DNA from: JAAOZP01 sp038848185
GTDB taxonomy: Archaea; Thermoproteota; EX4484-205; JAAOZP01
Assembly (NCBI GenBank): GCA_038848185.1
Contig: JAWCNV010000008.1
Coordinates: forward strand, 13,811 to 77,810
Length of the DNA: 64,000 bases
Direction of reading: 5' to 3'
Position numbers and translations under genes: made by a program. The notes beneath the pieces were generated by a model. It worked only from the letters and a program-made list of their open reading frames with translations, ran no database searches and was not told the origin of the DNA. Within the stretch, counting starts at the first letter, position 1; every line of letters starts with the position of its first letter. This document shows positions 36,807 to 45,789 of this stretch, in pieces.

Positions 36807-38267
36807 TTGAAAACTTTATATTCACTCCTTCGAAGAAAAAACCGAAACCCCATGAGGATGCAACGTGTCTTCAGCATAATTATCGTCATCGTGGTTCTCT
36901 ATGGGCTTATCAATTTAAGTGCTTCACCTCATGCTCTTGAAAAAAACGATTTCAGTGGACAATTGAGCCTTTCTAAAAATCAAGTTGAACAGGCGTCTAG
37001 GTTGCAGACAGAGTCGAGCTCCGTAAAAATGCTTAGGGGCATTAATATTGGAAATGCTTTGGAGGCACCTAGTGAAGGCGCTTGGGGAGTTTACATCAGG
37101 GACGAGTATTTCAGTATAATAAGGGAGGCAGGTTTCGATACTGTTAGGATCCCCATAAGATGGTCAGCCTATGCGAAGCGAACACCCCCCTATACAATCG
37201 CCGAAGTCTTCTTCAAGAGGATCGATCATGTGGTGAGCAAGTCTCTTGAACAGGGTCTTATCACTATAATAAACATGCATAATTATGATGAGATTATGCA
37301 GACCCCCGCAAGTCATAAGGAGCGCTTCCTAGCCATGTGGAGGCAGATAGCTGAGCACTACAAAGATTATCCTGAAAACCTCTACTTTGAACTGCTCAAC
37401 GAGCCTCATGGAGAGTTGACTGACAGTGTTTGGAACGAGATTGTTGCGGAAGCGGTTGCTATCATAAGGGAGACTAACCCGACGAGAAAAATAGTAGTGG
37501 GTCCCGCCAACTGGAATAGTGTTAATAATCTTGGGATGCTGGAGCTGCCTGATGACCCGAATATTATAGCGACGTTCCACTTTTACGATCCCTTCGATTT
37601 CACTCATCAAGGAGCTGAATGGGTTACTCCAAGCCCTCCCGTAGGCAGGATATGGGCAGGTACAGAAGCAGAGAAGACCCAGATCACGTTGAAATTAGAT
37701 ATTGCAGCTGAATGGTCTAGGAGGCATAACAACATTACTATTCTCATGGGTGAATTCGGAGCATACTCTAAGGCTGACATGGAGTCTAGAGTCAGGTGGA
37801 CGTATTTCGTGGCTAGGGAAGCGGAGAAAAGAGGAATAGCATGGTGCTACTGGGAGTTCTGCTCCGGGTTCGGAGCCTATGATCCTGTTGAAAAGGAGTG
37901 GAGGAACGAGCTTCTTAATGCTTTGATACCTGGGGCAGGAGGAAAGTTTTACGTTTCGGTGGAAACGGAATACGGGAACTTCACTGGAGAAGGCTGGTAT
38001 GACACCGGGTCCTATGCAACCATAAGGCTCGAGGAGTCAGGAATCAGTTTCCCCATCACGTATGTCTTAGACCATTTTGAAGGACTTAGATCGGAAGACA
38101 GGATTGTGAATGAAAAAACCGTTGAAGTCTATGTTAATGGAGAAAGAAACATAAAAGCAGTCTGGAGAAAAGATTATACTCTACTGATAGTGGTTCTAAT
38201 TATCGCGGTCTGCATCGTTGCATGTATAGCAATAATCTTTTACAGAAAACGAGGTGAACCCAAGTAG
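36807..38267 (+). CDS. Exported, membrane-anchored GH5 glycosidase
   Basis: 486 residues. N-terminal signal/anchor helix (about 20-38), a linker, the GH5 barrel (about 75-370) with LLNEPHG (E199), ILMGEFGAY (E316), MHNYDEI and AWCYWEF, then a small beta domain (GEGWYDTGSYATI, about 385-450) and a C-terminal membrane helix (about 458-480) with a YRKRGEPK tail. It should cut beta-1,4-glucans or mannans at the cell surface. The GWY module is like that of the beta-helix protein at 580. It is divergent from its cytosolic paralog and is followed by a DUF5060-type glycosidase on the same strand 137 bp later. Confidence 0.88.
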   Translation: MKTLYSLLRRKNRNPMRMQRVFSIIIVIVVLYGLINLSASPHALEKNDFSGQLSLSKNQVEQASRLQTESSSVKMLRGINIGNALEAPSEGAWGVYIRDEYFSIIREAGFDTVRIPIRWSAYAKRTPPYTIAEVFFKRIDHVVSKSLEQGLITIINMHNYDEIMQTPASHKERFLAMWRQIAEHYKDYPENLYFELLNEPHGELTDSVWNEIVAEAVAIIRETNPTRKIVVGPANWNSVNNLGMLELPDDPNIIATFHFYDPFDFTHQGAEWVTPSPPVGRIWAGTEAEKTQITLKLDIAAEWSRRHNNITILMGEFGAYSKADMESRVRWTYFVAREAEKRGIAWCYWEFCSGFGAYDPVEKEWRNELLNALIPGAGGKFYVSVETEYGNFTGEGWYDTGSYATIRLEESGISFPITYVLDHFEGLRSEDRIVNEKTVEVYVNGERNIKAVWRKDYTLLIVVLIIAVCIVACIAIIFYRKRGEPK

Positions 38268-38404
38268 GAAAAATATTCTCTAAGCAGAAGAATAAGCATC
38301 GCGACCATACCGGTATTCTTCGATCAGTTTTTTTACAGTTCTTTCGCATCTTGCCACATGTTGAGAAAGGTTAAAATCACAGTATAGTGCATTATCAGGA
38401 AGAA

Positions 38405-40210
38405 ATGAGGGTGAAAATCTTAATAGTACTATTTCTTTTCTTAATCACAATAATCTTGATCTTCCACGCCACAAGCCGGCGACCAGAAGAGAAAGTTGGG
38501 GAGGAACCGGAAGAAACTGTTGAGGAAGTTAGGCTGAACCCTGTCAGCATAGTGTCTTTTTCACAGAGCGCTGAAGAAGTCCCTCTGTATTCAAAGTTTG
38601 AAATCACTCTCCAGATTGACGCCAACTTCACCAACCCGTTTGACCCAAAGGAAATCGATATTTTCGCCATTTTCCAATCCGAATCTGGTTTAACATACTC
38701 TGTACCAGCTTTCTACTACCAGGAGTATAACAGGACTAGAAGGGGAAACAGGGAACTGTTAAGAGTTGTGGGAGAACCCGTGTGGAAAATCAGGTTCACA
38801 CCCTTTGAAACCGGCAGATACACGTTTAAAGTAAATAGCAGAAACCCGGGGAACATCAGTAGTGTGAGTGGCGAGTTTAATGTCGTCCCCTCGAGCAACG
38901 GAGGCTTCGTCAGGGTTTGTGAAGAAGACGAGAGGTTCTTCAGACTGGATAATGGCCAACCGATTTTCTTCACTGGAATCAACCTCGGATGGCATACAGG
39001 GGCCAACGGGACATATGATTATGAAAGATGGTTCAGGAAAATGAGTGAGAACGGTATTAACCTAGCTAGAATATGGATGGCTTCCTGGAGCTTTGCTATA
39101 GAGTGGGAGAGGCTTGGATACTATAATCTTAAGAATGCTTGGATGCTGGACTGGGTTCTGAACGAAGCGGAGAAGAACGACATATACATCATGCTGTGTC
39201 TAATAAACCACGGGCAGTTCAGCGCAAGGGTGAATCCTGAATGGTCTTATAATCCTTACAATTCTAAGCGGGGAGGACCGCTAGACCATCCTTCGCAATT
39301 CTTCACTAATAAAGAGGCTGAAGAACTATTCCTGAATAGGCTGAGATATATTGTAGCAAGATGGGGCTACAGCACTCATCTAATGGTGTGGGAGCTCTGG
39401 AACGAGGTTGATCTAACAGACAGTTATAATCCAACTTTAGTAAGGGAGTGGCACGATAAGATGGGCAGGTGGCTTAAGCAGAACGATCCCTATAAACACC
39501 TTGTATCCACCAGTTTTTCAAACCCTACTGCAGACCTCAGGATGTGGGACCTGCAGGTAATCGACTTCTCACAGATCCATACCTATACCTCTTCCGACTT
39601 CACCACCCTGTTTCCAAGATACGTTAAGGAATGGTATAATAGACACAGCAAGCCAGTTATAATAGGAGAGTTCTCACTCGATGCGGGAGGCCCGCCATAT
39701 GAGGTAGACCCAGGTGGATTGAACATACGGGACGGCATCTGGTCCACGGCGCTGGCTGGGTCAGCTGCTACAGGAATGTCTTGGTGGTGGGATAATTACA
39801 TTGAACCAAGAAACTTGTTCACTGTCTTCAAGCCGCTTTCAGAATTCACTGAGATATGTGGGTTTCCGCTGACAGGTTCCAGAGACTGGAGTGTTGAAGC
39901 AGACTCTGAGGTCGAGTTGAAAATCATAGCGCTTGGAAACCAAACTATGGTAGTCGGCTGGATAAAGGACTCTAACAATACTTGGCTAAACGTGAAAAAC
40001 GGGTATCAGGCTCCGACTGTCAAAAACCTCCGGTTAACGGTGCGTGAACTTGCCTCGGCAGAGTATCAAGTAAGCTGGTTCGACACGTATTCGGGAAGCG
40101 TTGTTTTTACTCAAAACGCTTACTCTAGCAACGGTTCCTTGACTGTTAACGGACCCGAGTTTACCGGAGACATAGCGTTTATAGTGAGGAAAAAATCATC
40201 CGTCAGCTAG
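38405..40210 (+). CDS. Secreted DUF5060-type glycosidase with TIM barrel
   Basis: 601 residues from the ATG at 38405 (the frame is open to 38387). An N-terminal membrane helix/anchor (about 4-22), an Ig-like DUF5060 domain (about 45-165: KIRFTPFETGRYTFKV), then a clan-A TIM barrel with FFTGINLGW, NLARIWMASWSF, MVWELWNEVDL (acid/base) and PVIIGEFSLD (nucleophile), and a C-terminal beta domain. DUF5060 proteins usually work on beta-linked polysaccharides such as mannan or cellulose. Extracytoplasmic location fits the GH5 beside it. Specificity is unknown. Confidence 0.8.
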   Translation: MRVKILIVLFLFLITIILIFHATSRRPEEKVGEEPEETVEEVRLNPVSIVSFSQSAEEVPLYSKFEITLQIDANFTNPFDPKEIDIFAIFQSESGLTYSVPAFYYQEYNRTRRGNRELLRVVGEPVWKIRFTPFETGRYTFKVNSRNPGNISSVSGEFNVVPSSNGGFVRVCEEDERFFRLDNGQPIFFTGINLGWHTGANGTYDYERWFRKMSENGINLARIWMASWSFAIEWERLGYYNLKNAWMLDWVLNEAEKNDIYIMLCLINHGQFSARVNPEWSYNPYNSKRGGPLDHPSQFFTNKEAEELFLNRLRYIVARWGYSTHLMVWELWNEVDLTDSYNPTLVREWHDKMGRWLKQNDPYKHLVSTSFSNPTADLRMWDLQVIDFSQIHTYTSSDFTTLFPRYVKEWYNRHSKPVIIGEFSLDAGGPPYEVDPGGLNIRDGIWSTALAGSAATGMSWWWDNYIEPRNLFTVFKPLSEFTEICGFPLTGSRDWSVEADSEVELKIIALGNQTMVVGWIKDSNNTWLNVKNGYQAPTVKNLRLTVRELASAEYQVSWFDTYSGSVVFTQNAYSSNGSLTVNGPEFTGDIAFIVRKKSSVS

Positions 40211-40230
40211 GCTTATTTAATTTAGTAGAT

Positions 40231-41979
40231 TCATTCAACTTTGAAAGCCCTGTAGGAGTATGGTTGCAAATACACGTGGAACACTGTTTCACCCTCTCTT
40301 TCAAAGCCATCAATTACCTCCTTCATCCTAAAGCTGCCGAATCCATAGGTTGAAGTGAGCTCACGCATTTTCAAGCCCTTACCCTTAACAGCCACCCTGG
40401 CTTCACAGGCATGCTGGAGAAAAGAATGCAGGATTAAAGTGTCGTTATCATATAGGAAGATACAGACCCTGCTTGGACCCTCCAGGTAAGCCTTAAGATT
40501 CTTAGAGAATGCTTTTCTAACACCGTTTAAAACTTCTGGCGGAAGATGATATAAGTCATTGAAGTTATCAGGTATTGTAAGTATGTAGAGAACCCCCCTG
40601 CCATAATTCATACTCATCAGCAGCGGGTATCCGTTCCCCCTGCTTAGACACGTAATAAGCTCCCAAACATCATTAGTCGGGTATTTGAGATGAGGAATAA
40701 CTATTTCTACATCCGAATGGTAGACGTCTCCGAATACGAACATCCCTAAAGAGAAGTCTTTCGTAATTATTTTACCACCAGTATACGTAACTTCCGCAAA
40801 TTCTCTGATTACTTCGTTCTGCATCGCTTTTACAAATCCTGATGTTATTATAACGTTCCCTCCATTAACAAGATGCTTCTTGGTCTTATCGATTATCGCG
40901 TTATCAAACTTGGCACATTCAGTTAGAAATACGGTTTCATTACTCTCAGGAAACCTTGGAGTTATTTCAATCGGAATACCGAGCATCCCGATATAGTTAT
41001 GGAGAAAATCCTCGCCGGAAGAGTTGAAAGGCTTATAGCTTTTAACACCGTAAGGCTGACCGAGTTTTCCAATAAGAGAATCCATGTCCTCGAAGACTCT
41101 TCCAACCACTGGTGCAATCGTGCTAGCAGGTATGCTTGTCCCGTTTTGCTTAAGAGGCTCCAGCAGGAGGCTGTAGCAAAATAGCGTTACCTCCTTTGCC
41201 TTGGCAAAAAGTGTAAGCCTTATCTGCTCTGAAAACCTATCTAGATATCTTCTTGCCAAAGGATCAACCCAACCGCCACCGTTCCTACCGGGCTTAACAT
41301 TCTCCAAGAACCTCATTATAGCATAGCTCTGATACTCCTGCAAGTGTTGATGTGTATACTCAGCATCCCTAGTTTCCGTTCCCGTGTAAATCATGTCGAA
41401 AAGCCGGGATTCGAAGTCAAGGCTGTAGCCTAGGAACTGGTAATGCTCGTACCAGTTTGGATACTTTATTATCAGATTGACCTTAGGGTTAACCGCCTTA
41501 GCTGTTTTAACAATGACATTCTCCGCTACATCCTCCATAGTCTTCAAACGGTGTTCAGTCCAGCTTCTGTCACCTTTGGCTTCGACACATGCTTCACACT
41601 TGCAGCTTGTGAAGAGCCAGTCGTCAAAGATTATCTCGTCAAATACTTCAGCAGTATACTTAACAACGTCTTCAAGCATTTTCCTGTCACTAGGCTTCGA
41701 GTAGCAAAGGCTACGAGAACCGCCTCCACTGGTAGCCATTGCTCCAGATGTTTCGACACCCTTGTCTTTGAAAAAAGATTTAACCTTAAGCATTAAGCCT
41801 TTATCCACCACGGTGCCTCCGCCTAAGGTCTCAAGGTAGACTTTGGCAATAGGAATACTCTTGCTTAAAACCTTGAAACTGTTTTCTAGCCATGTTGAAT
41901 CAGCCATCCTATTTATGTCGTGAACTGTGCAGTAAACTGCGACTTTGAAGTTCCCATATTTTCCTTCCTTGGAGATCAT
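40231..41979 (-). CDS. Putative TIM-barrel glycosidase-like protein with Rossmann-like middle domain
   Basis: 582 residues. First part (about 1-320) looks like a TIM barrel: VAVYCTVHDI, IIFDDWLFTSCKCEAC, IIKYPNWYEHYQFLGY and IYTGTET. The middle (about 320-460: VNGGNVIITSGF, MSMNYGRGVLYILTIP) resembles a GATase1-like or trimerisation domain, and the end is a beta sandwich. This three-part plan is like GH42-type enzymes, but the usual catalytic glutamates are not obvious; the DDW triad may be the active site. No signal peptide. A CxC...C motif (CKCEAC) is notable. Carbohydrate role inferred from neighbours; low certainty. Confidence 0.55.
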   Translation of the reverse strand: MISKEGKYGNFKVAVYCTVHDINRMADSTWLENSFKVLSKSIPIAKVYLETLGGGTVVDKGLMLKVKSFFKDKGVETSGAMATSGGGSRSLCYSKPSDRKMLEDVVKYTAEVFDEIIFDDWLFTSCKCEACVEAKGDRSWTEHRLKTMEDVAENVIVKTAKAVNPKVNLIIKYPNWYEHYQFLGYSLDFESRLFDMIYTGTETRDAEYTHQHLQEYQSYAIMRFLENVKPGRNGGGWVDPLARRYLDRFSEQIRLTLFAKAKEVTLFCYSLLLEPLKQNGTSIPASTIAPVVGRVFEDMDSLIGKLGQPYGVKSYKPFNSSGEDFLHNYIGMLGIPIEITPRFPESNETVFLTECAKFDNAIIDKTKKHLVNGGNVIITSGFVKAMQNEVIREFAEVTYTGGKIITKDFSLGMFVFGDVYHSDVEIVIPHLKYPTNDVWELITCLSRGNGYPLLMSMNYGRGVLYILTIPDNFNDLYHLPPEVLNGVRKAFSKNLKAYLEGPSRVCIFLYDNDTLILHSFLQHACEARVAVKGKGLKMRELTSTYGFGSFRMKEVIDGFEREGETVFHVYLQPYSYRAFKVE

Positions 41980-42109
41980 GATTTCTCAGAAACATTTTGA
42001 ATACTTATACTTTATCCTCAATCAAGCTTAACAGGTTTTCTCCCCGACTAAGAAGATTAAGCCCACGTTAAAAAAAATTTAAGGAGCCCCACCTTCATTA
42101 AAGAATGTT

Positions 42110-42592
42110 ATGGAAGTGGCTTATTTCGCCGGCGGATGCTTCTGGGGTGTCGAGTATTTCTTCAAGAGAGCTAAAGGAGTAGTTTCAACCAAGGTTGGAT
42201 ACATGGGTGGGCATAAGGAGAAACCGACTTACGAGGAGGTTTGCAGCGGGACCACTGGGTATTTAGAGACGGTTGAAGTAGTATATGACTCTGAAAAAAC
42301 AAGCTTCAAGGAGCTTGCCAAGCTGTTTTTTGAAATCCATGATCCAACCCAAGTTAACCGTCAGGGACCGGACATCGGAGAACAGTATCAATCTGCAATT
42401 TTCTACGTGAATGAAGAACAGAAAAGGATCGCTCAAGAGTTAATCTCAATCCTAGAGGAGAAAGGCTATAGGGTGACTACTCAACTGAAAAAAGCCGGAA
42501 TCTTCTGGGTGGCGGAAGAGCATCATCAAAACTATTATGAAAAAACCGGCGGAAAACCCTACTGTCACTTCTATACTAAGAGGTTTAAGTAA
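42110..42592 (+). CDS. msrA: Peptide methionine sulfoxide reductase MsrA
   Basis: 160 residues. FAGGCFWGVEYFF is the MsrA active site with nucleophile C10; GYMGG, PTYEEVCSGTTGYLETVEV and FFEIHDPTQVNRQGPDIGEQYQSAIF are conserved. It reduces the S-epimer of methionine sulfoxide in proteins. Resolving cysteine is not obvious apart from C-terminal YCHFYTKRF. An A-rich, TATA-like ATTTAAGGAG precedes the ATG. Confidence 0.95.
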   Translation: MEVAYFAGGCFWGVEYFFKRAKGVVSTKVGYMGGHKEKPTYEEVCSGTTGYLETVEVVYDSEKTSFKELAKLFFEIHDPTQVNRQGPDIGEQYQSAIFYVNEEQKRIAQELISILEEKGYRVTTQLKKAGIFWVAEEHHQNYYEKTGGKPYCHFYTKRFK

Positions 42593-42848
42593 ACCTGTGG
42601 AAGCGAGTTAAAAATTAAGCTTTTGAAGGCCTCAGACGATACATATTTTCAATTCCCATGATAGTAAGTTGCACAGGATTACTCGACTCTCTGCAACTCA
42701 GACTTGTACAGAAGAAAAATGCATCACAGACTGCCATAGAGCCTAGATTCGTTTAGCAGAATGTATTGGATAGAATCTTCACACGCATAATTACTTTTTC
42801 TTGTTCTAAGAATGCTTGATTAGTGGAGGAAAAAGATTTTCTATTTAT

Positions 42849-44330
42849 CTATTTCTTTCTCCTTCTCAGGACGACTATGGCAGCTATTACAATTATTAGG
42901 ATTATAATAATACTTGTATAGTTTGTGGGGAGCATGAATCCTGATGGAGCCATCGGGCTTAAGGTAACGCTTGGAACCACATTGACGGTTTGAACGCATG
43001 GCACTGTGACGCCGAAGCCGTTTTCCAAACTCTGGAATACGATGCCCTGATTCGGGGGTATTAGAGGGTAGTGCAGTAGGAGGAGGACCAGGTTCTTGTT
43101 CGACCTGACTCTGTGGGGTCCCGGGGTGGAGATTACCCAGGGCTCGTCAGTCCTGAGGGTCATTGGTACGTCGTCGACCACGATGTTAGCGTCCTCACTG
43201 GTGAAGAGGTATGCGTAGATGGTGGAGTTTGTCGGTAGGACGAACGGGGTATCCTCGTTAGGTCTTATTCCGAGGTATGTTAGACCTGCACCATACGATA
43301 TGCCCATCCCCGCCCATTTAATGCTTCCACTGTGGAGGAACTGAACTATTACCGGTTTATCACTGTCGAAAGCTATCGCCTGAAAAACTTTAATCTCGGT
43401 TGGCCTAACGTAAGCCTGCTCCCCAGCCTTGACGTTGAGCTCCTCCACAGCCTTCTGGTTATAGAGATCCCAGACTGTTACCTTAGCGTCCTCCAAGGCG
43501 GATATGATGAACCAGTTTTCCTCCGTTAAAGACCCTTCATCAGCCAAGTCGGCAACACCGGAGTAGAATCTTCTTCCTATGAAGCCTCCTTCAGCTGAAG
43601 GTACGAAGAAGCTTCTCTGCATATCCTTTCGATTAATAGTCATGTAACCTCCCTGAATCATTATGTTTCCGGTTGAGGTTATCCTGTAGGCTTTCAGAGG
43701 CTTAGGCTGCAGCTTCCTATATGTGTTTGCATTAAGCTTGAAGGATTGTGTAGACCCGTCTTCATCAGTTAACGTCACCTCAGCATCCTCAACAGCAAAT
43801 ATTGTATGTAGAAATCCTAAGAGCCCCTGTGAAGTTTCTATCACGAACTCTTTACCCACGTATGCTCCATCGACAGAACTATAGAAACCGGCTACAATAG
43901 GCCCTGTCGTAACGTTAACACCCGGGATGCCTCCTCCAGGCGGGGGAGATATTAGGAGGACTGAAACCAGCTTGCTTGAAACAATCTTGAACATCGTGCC
44001 GTTGGGCAGGCGGACATAGTGTTTCTGCATCGAGTCTAGAGTAGCCTCGGAAACCAGCTGCCTATCAGGCAGAGTATAGACCCTGACCCAAGTACCATCC
44101 TGGGAAGCAAGAATGGAAATATAGCCGTGGTCCGTTACAGTCGCCGGAACTATCCTCCAGCCTAGCGACAAGTCATTGGTTCCGGACACCGTCTCATAAT
44201 ACCAGATTCTTCCCGGAACAACACCGTAGTAAATGTACTCGCTCTGTGGATTCAGGAGCAAAATGTTCAGAGGCATTATGAGTAGGATTGAAATAAGAAA
44301 ACCATTCGCGCAATTAAACAAGGGTTTCAT
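42849..44330 (-). CDS. Surface protein paralog 1 (four-repeat beta-rich, C-terminal anchor)
   Basis: 493 residues from the ATG at 44330, which aligns with the starts of paralogs 2-4 and lies 21 bp from the shared TATA element; a longer frame to 44378 is not supported. N-terminal signal peptide, then four internal repeats each of the form xxEDAxVxV... and ending I.S.K.V.V, then a C-terminal helix IIIILIIVIAAIVVL and RRRKK. Inside, SFFVPSAEGGFIGRRFY and PNEDTPFVLPTNSTIYAYLF are shared by all four. The repeats resemble the beta-sandwich pattern of IgGFc-binding-type domains. Unlike paralogs 2-4 its end reads SPMAPSGFMLPTNYTS. Surface-anchored; role unknown. Confidence 0.7.
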   Translation of the reverse strand: MKPLFNCANGFLISILLIMPLNILLLNPQSEYIYYGVVPGRIWYYETVSGTNDLSLGWRIVPATVTDHGYISILASQDGTWVRVYTLPDRQLVSEATLDSMQKHYVRLPNGTMFKIVSSKLVSVLLISPPPGGGIPGVNVTTGPIVAGFYSSVDGAYVGKEFVIETSQGLLGFLHTIFAVEDAEVTLTDEDGSTQSFKLNANTYRKLQPKPLKAYRITSTGNIMIQGGYMTINRKDMQRSFFVPSAEGGFIGRRFYSGVADLADEGSLTEENWFIISALEDAKVTVWDLYNQKAVEELNVKAGEQAYVRPTEIKVFQAIAFDSDKPVIVQFLHSGSIKWAGMGISYGAGLTYLGIRPNEDTPFVLPTNSTIYAYLFTSEDANIVVDDVPMTLRTDEPWVISTPGPHRVRSNKNLVLLLLHYPLIPPNQGIVFQSLENGFGVTVPCVQTVNVVPSVTLSPMAPSGFMLPTNYTSIIIILIIVIAAIVVLRRRKK

Positions 44331-44351
44331 GAGAAATGTGAAGAAAATCAT

Positions 44352-44363
44352 TCTTATAAATTT
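44352..44363 (-). promoter_or_regulatory. TATA element of surface paralog 1
   Basis: On the minus strand AAATTTATAAGA, 22 bp before the ATG at 44330. It is the divergent version of the AAGTTTATAAGAGGAA element found before paralogs 2, 3 and 4 at the same distance. Confidence 0.55.
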
Positions 44364-44537
44364 AACTTGAGTTTCCATAATCTTTAGATTTCAAATAGTC
44401 TTTAAAAACTGCATGCTCCTATAGTGTCTCCAACTATTATTTTCGATTTACCAGCTTGCTTCATCTATTTTATTTCTTAACTAAAGGCACGGCTCCCTAT
44501 TAAAAGAAGCTTCTACTCCTAGGCTTTTCCCGCTTCT

Positions 44538-45632
44538 TCATTCAGCATCTCTGCGTTGAGTCTGATTGGGTTTCATGGAACAATATGTTTCCTTAAGCAA
44601 CCCATAGGGTTTTTTAGAAAAATCCTTGTCTTGCATATAGGACATGAGTCTACATCTCCCATGACAGTTTTTGAATAAGAGACACGAATAGCAATCATCA
44701 TTAAAGGTTGCACGGTATTTTCTCAAGAAATCTGAGTCATATATCTCTTTCAACGTTTGTTTCCTAATATCGCCGACTGAAAAACCCGCGAATGGGCAGA
44801 TTGTAACTTTCCCATCTGCCTTGATGTTTAAAGTATGTGTACCACATTCACATTCCTCGAACAATATTTCAGATAGTATATGCATTATTTCTGGGTGGAG
44901 GCAGGTAAACCACAGGCAGTTGACCTTTATAGTAGTGCGCGGAGTTCTTCTCTCATAAAGGTTTTTCAAAACATCTATGAATTGACGCGTATCTGGCAAA
45001 AGTTTTTCATCCATTCTGCCTAGTGGAACAGGAGTCTGCACCTCAAACGTTTTTACACCTAAGCCAGACCAGTAATCATACAAGTCAGGTATTTCATTTA
45101 ATAAATCCTTTACGGCTAATGTCTCTACGGTCACAGACATCCGAGTAGATTCTAAAGCAAACGTAACGCCTTCTAAAATATGCTTTAACATTTTTTCATC
45201 GCTAAGTCTTAGTGAAGTAAATTTCTCAGGATTTAATGTCGGCAGGCTAACATGATACACGTCTAAGCCAGCGTCAGCTAATTTTTCCACAGTTTTTAAC
45301 CCAGCACTGCCATTAGTAAATAGCTCCGTGCAACCCCCCTTCTCTTTAGCGTATTCTATGCTCTTAAGCAGATTAGGAAGACAGAAAGGCAGTGTGGGCT
45401 CTCCACCACTAAATCCCACCCATACAGGATGCTTCATTTCATCCACCACGCGTTTAACTGTTTCAAACGGCAGTATTTTCAGATCTTTTGCGTCCGCAGC
45501 ATTACCTACGTCTGACCCACAGTATACGCATTTGAAGTTGCATACATTTGTTAGTTCAACTTCAAACCCTCTAAGATGAAAGCTATCAATTATGTCTTTA
45601 CTCATTTTCCTTATTAATTCCTTATCAAACAT
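44538..45632 (-). CDS. Radical SAM protein with SPASM-type C-terminal cysteine cluster
   Basis: 364 residues from the ATG at 45632. The CxxxCxxC cluster is CNFKCVYC (C31, C35, C38), followed by GFSGGEPTLP and the rest of the radical SAM barrel. The C-terminal part has CGTHTLNIKADGKVTICPF and CYSCLLFKNCHGRC, the SPASM arrangement that binds extra Fe-S clusters, as in enzymes that modify peptides or carry out AdoCbl-independent chemistry. A TATA element ATTTAAATACC (45659-45668) gives a leaderless start at this ATG; the frame to 45905 overlaps the divergent TPR gene and is not credible. It sits between surface paralogs 1 and 2. Confidence 0.85.
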   Translation of the reverse strand: MFDKELIRKMSKDIIDSFHLRGFEVELTNVCNFKCVYCGSDVGNAADAKDLKILPFETVKRVVDEMKHPVWVGFSGGEPTLPFCLPNLLKSIEYAKEKGGCTELFTNGSAGLKTVEKLADAGLDVYHVSLPTLNPEKFTSLRLSDEKMLKHILEGVTFALESTRMSVTVETLAVKDLLNEIPDLYDYWSGLGVKTFEVQTPVPLGRMDEKLLPDTRQFIDVLKNLYERRTPRTTIKVNCLWFTCLHPEIMHILSEILFEECECGTHTLNIKADGKVTICPFAGFSVGDIRKQTLKEIYDSDFLRKYRATFNDDCYSCLLFKNCHGRCRLMSYMQDKDFSKKPYGLLKETYCSMKPNQTQRRDAE

Positions 45633-45789
45633 GAATGTTGCGAGTCGTAGGATTAAAAGGTATTTAAATGTAAGGCTACTTTCCAGATGTAAATCCTGTG
45701 GGAAAAATCGTTTTCTCCAAGCATAGAGTCGAATCATGCTATTAAACCCAGTAAGTTTAATTAAGCCAGTAGAGAATAAGTAATAAGAT

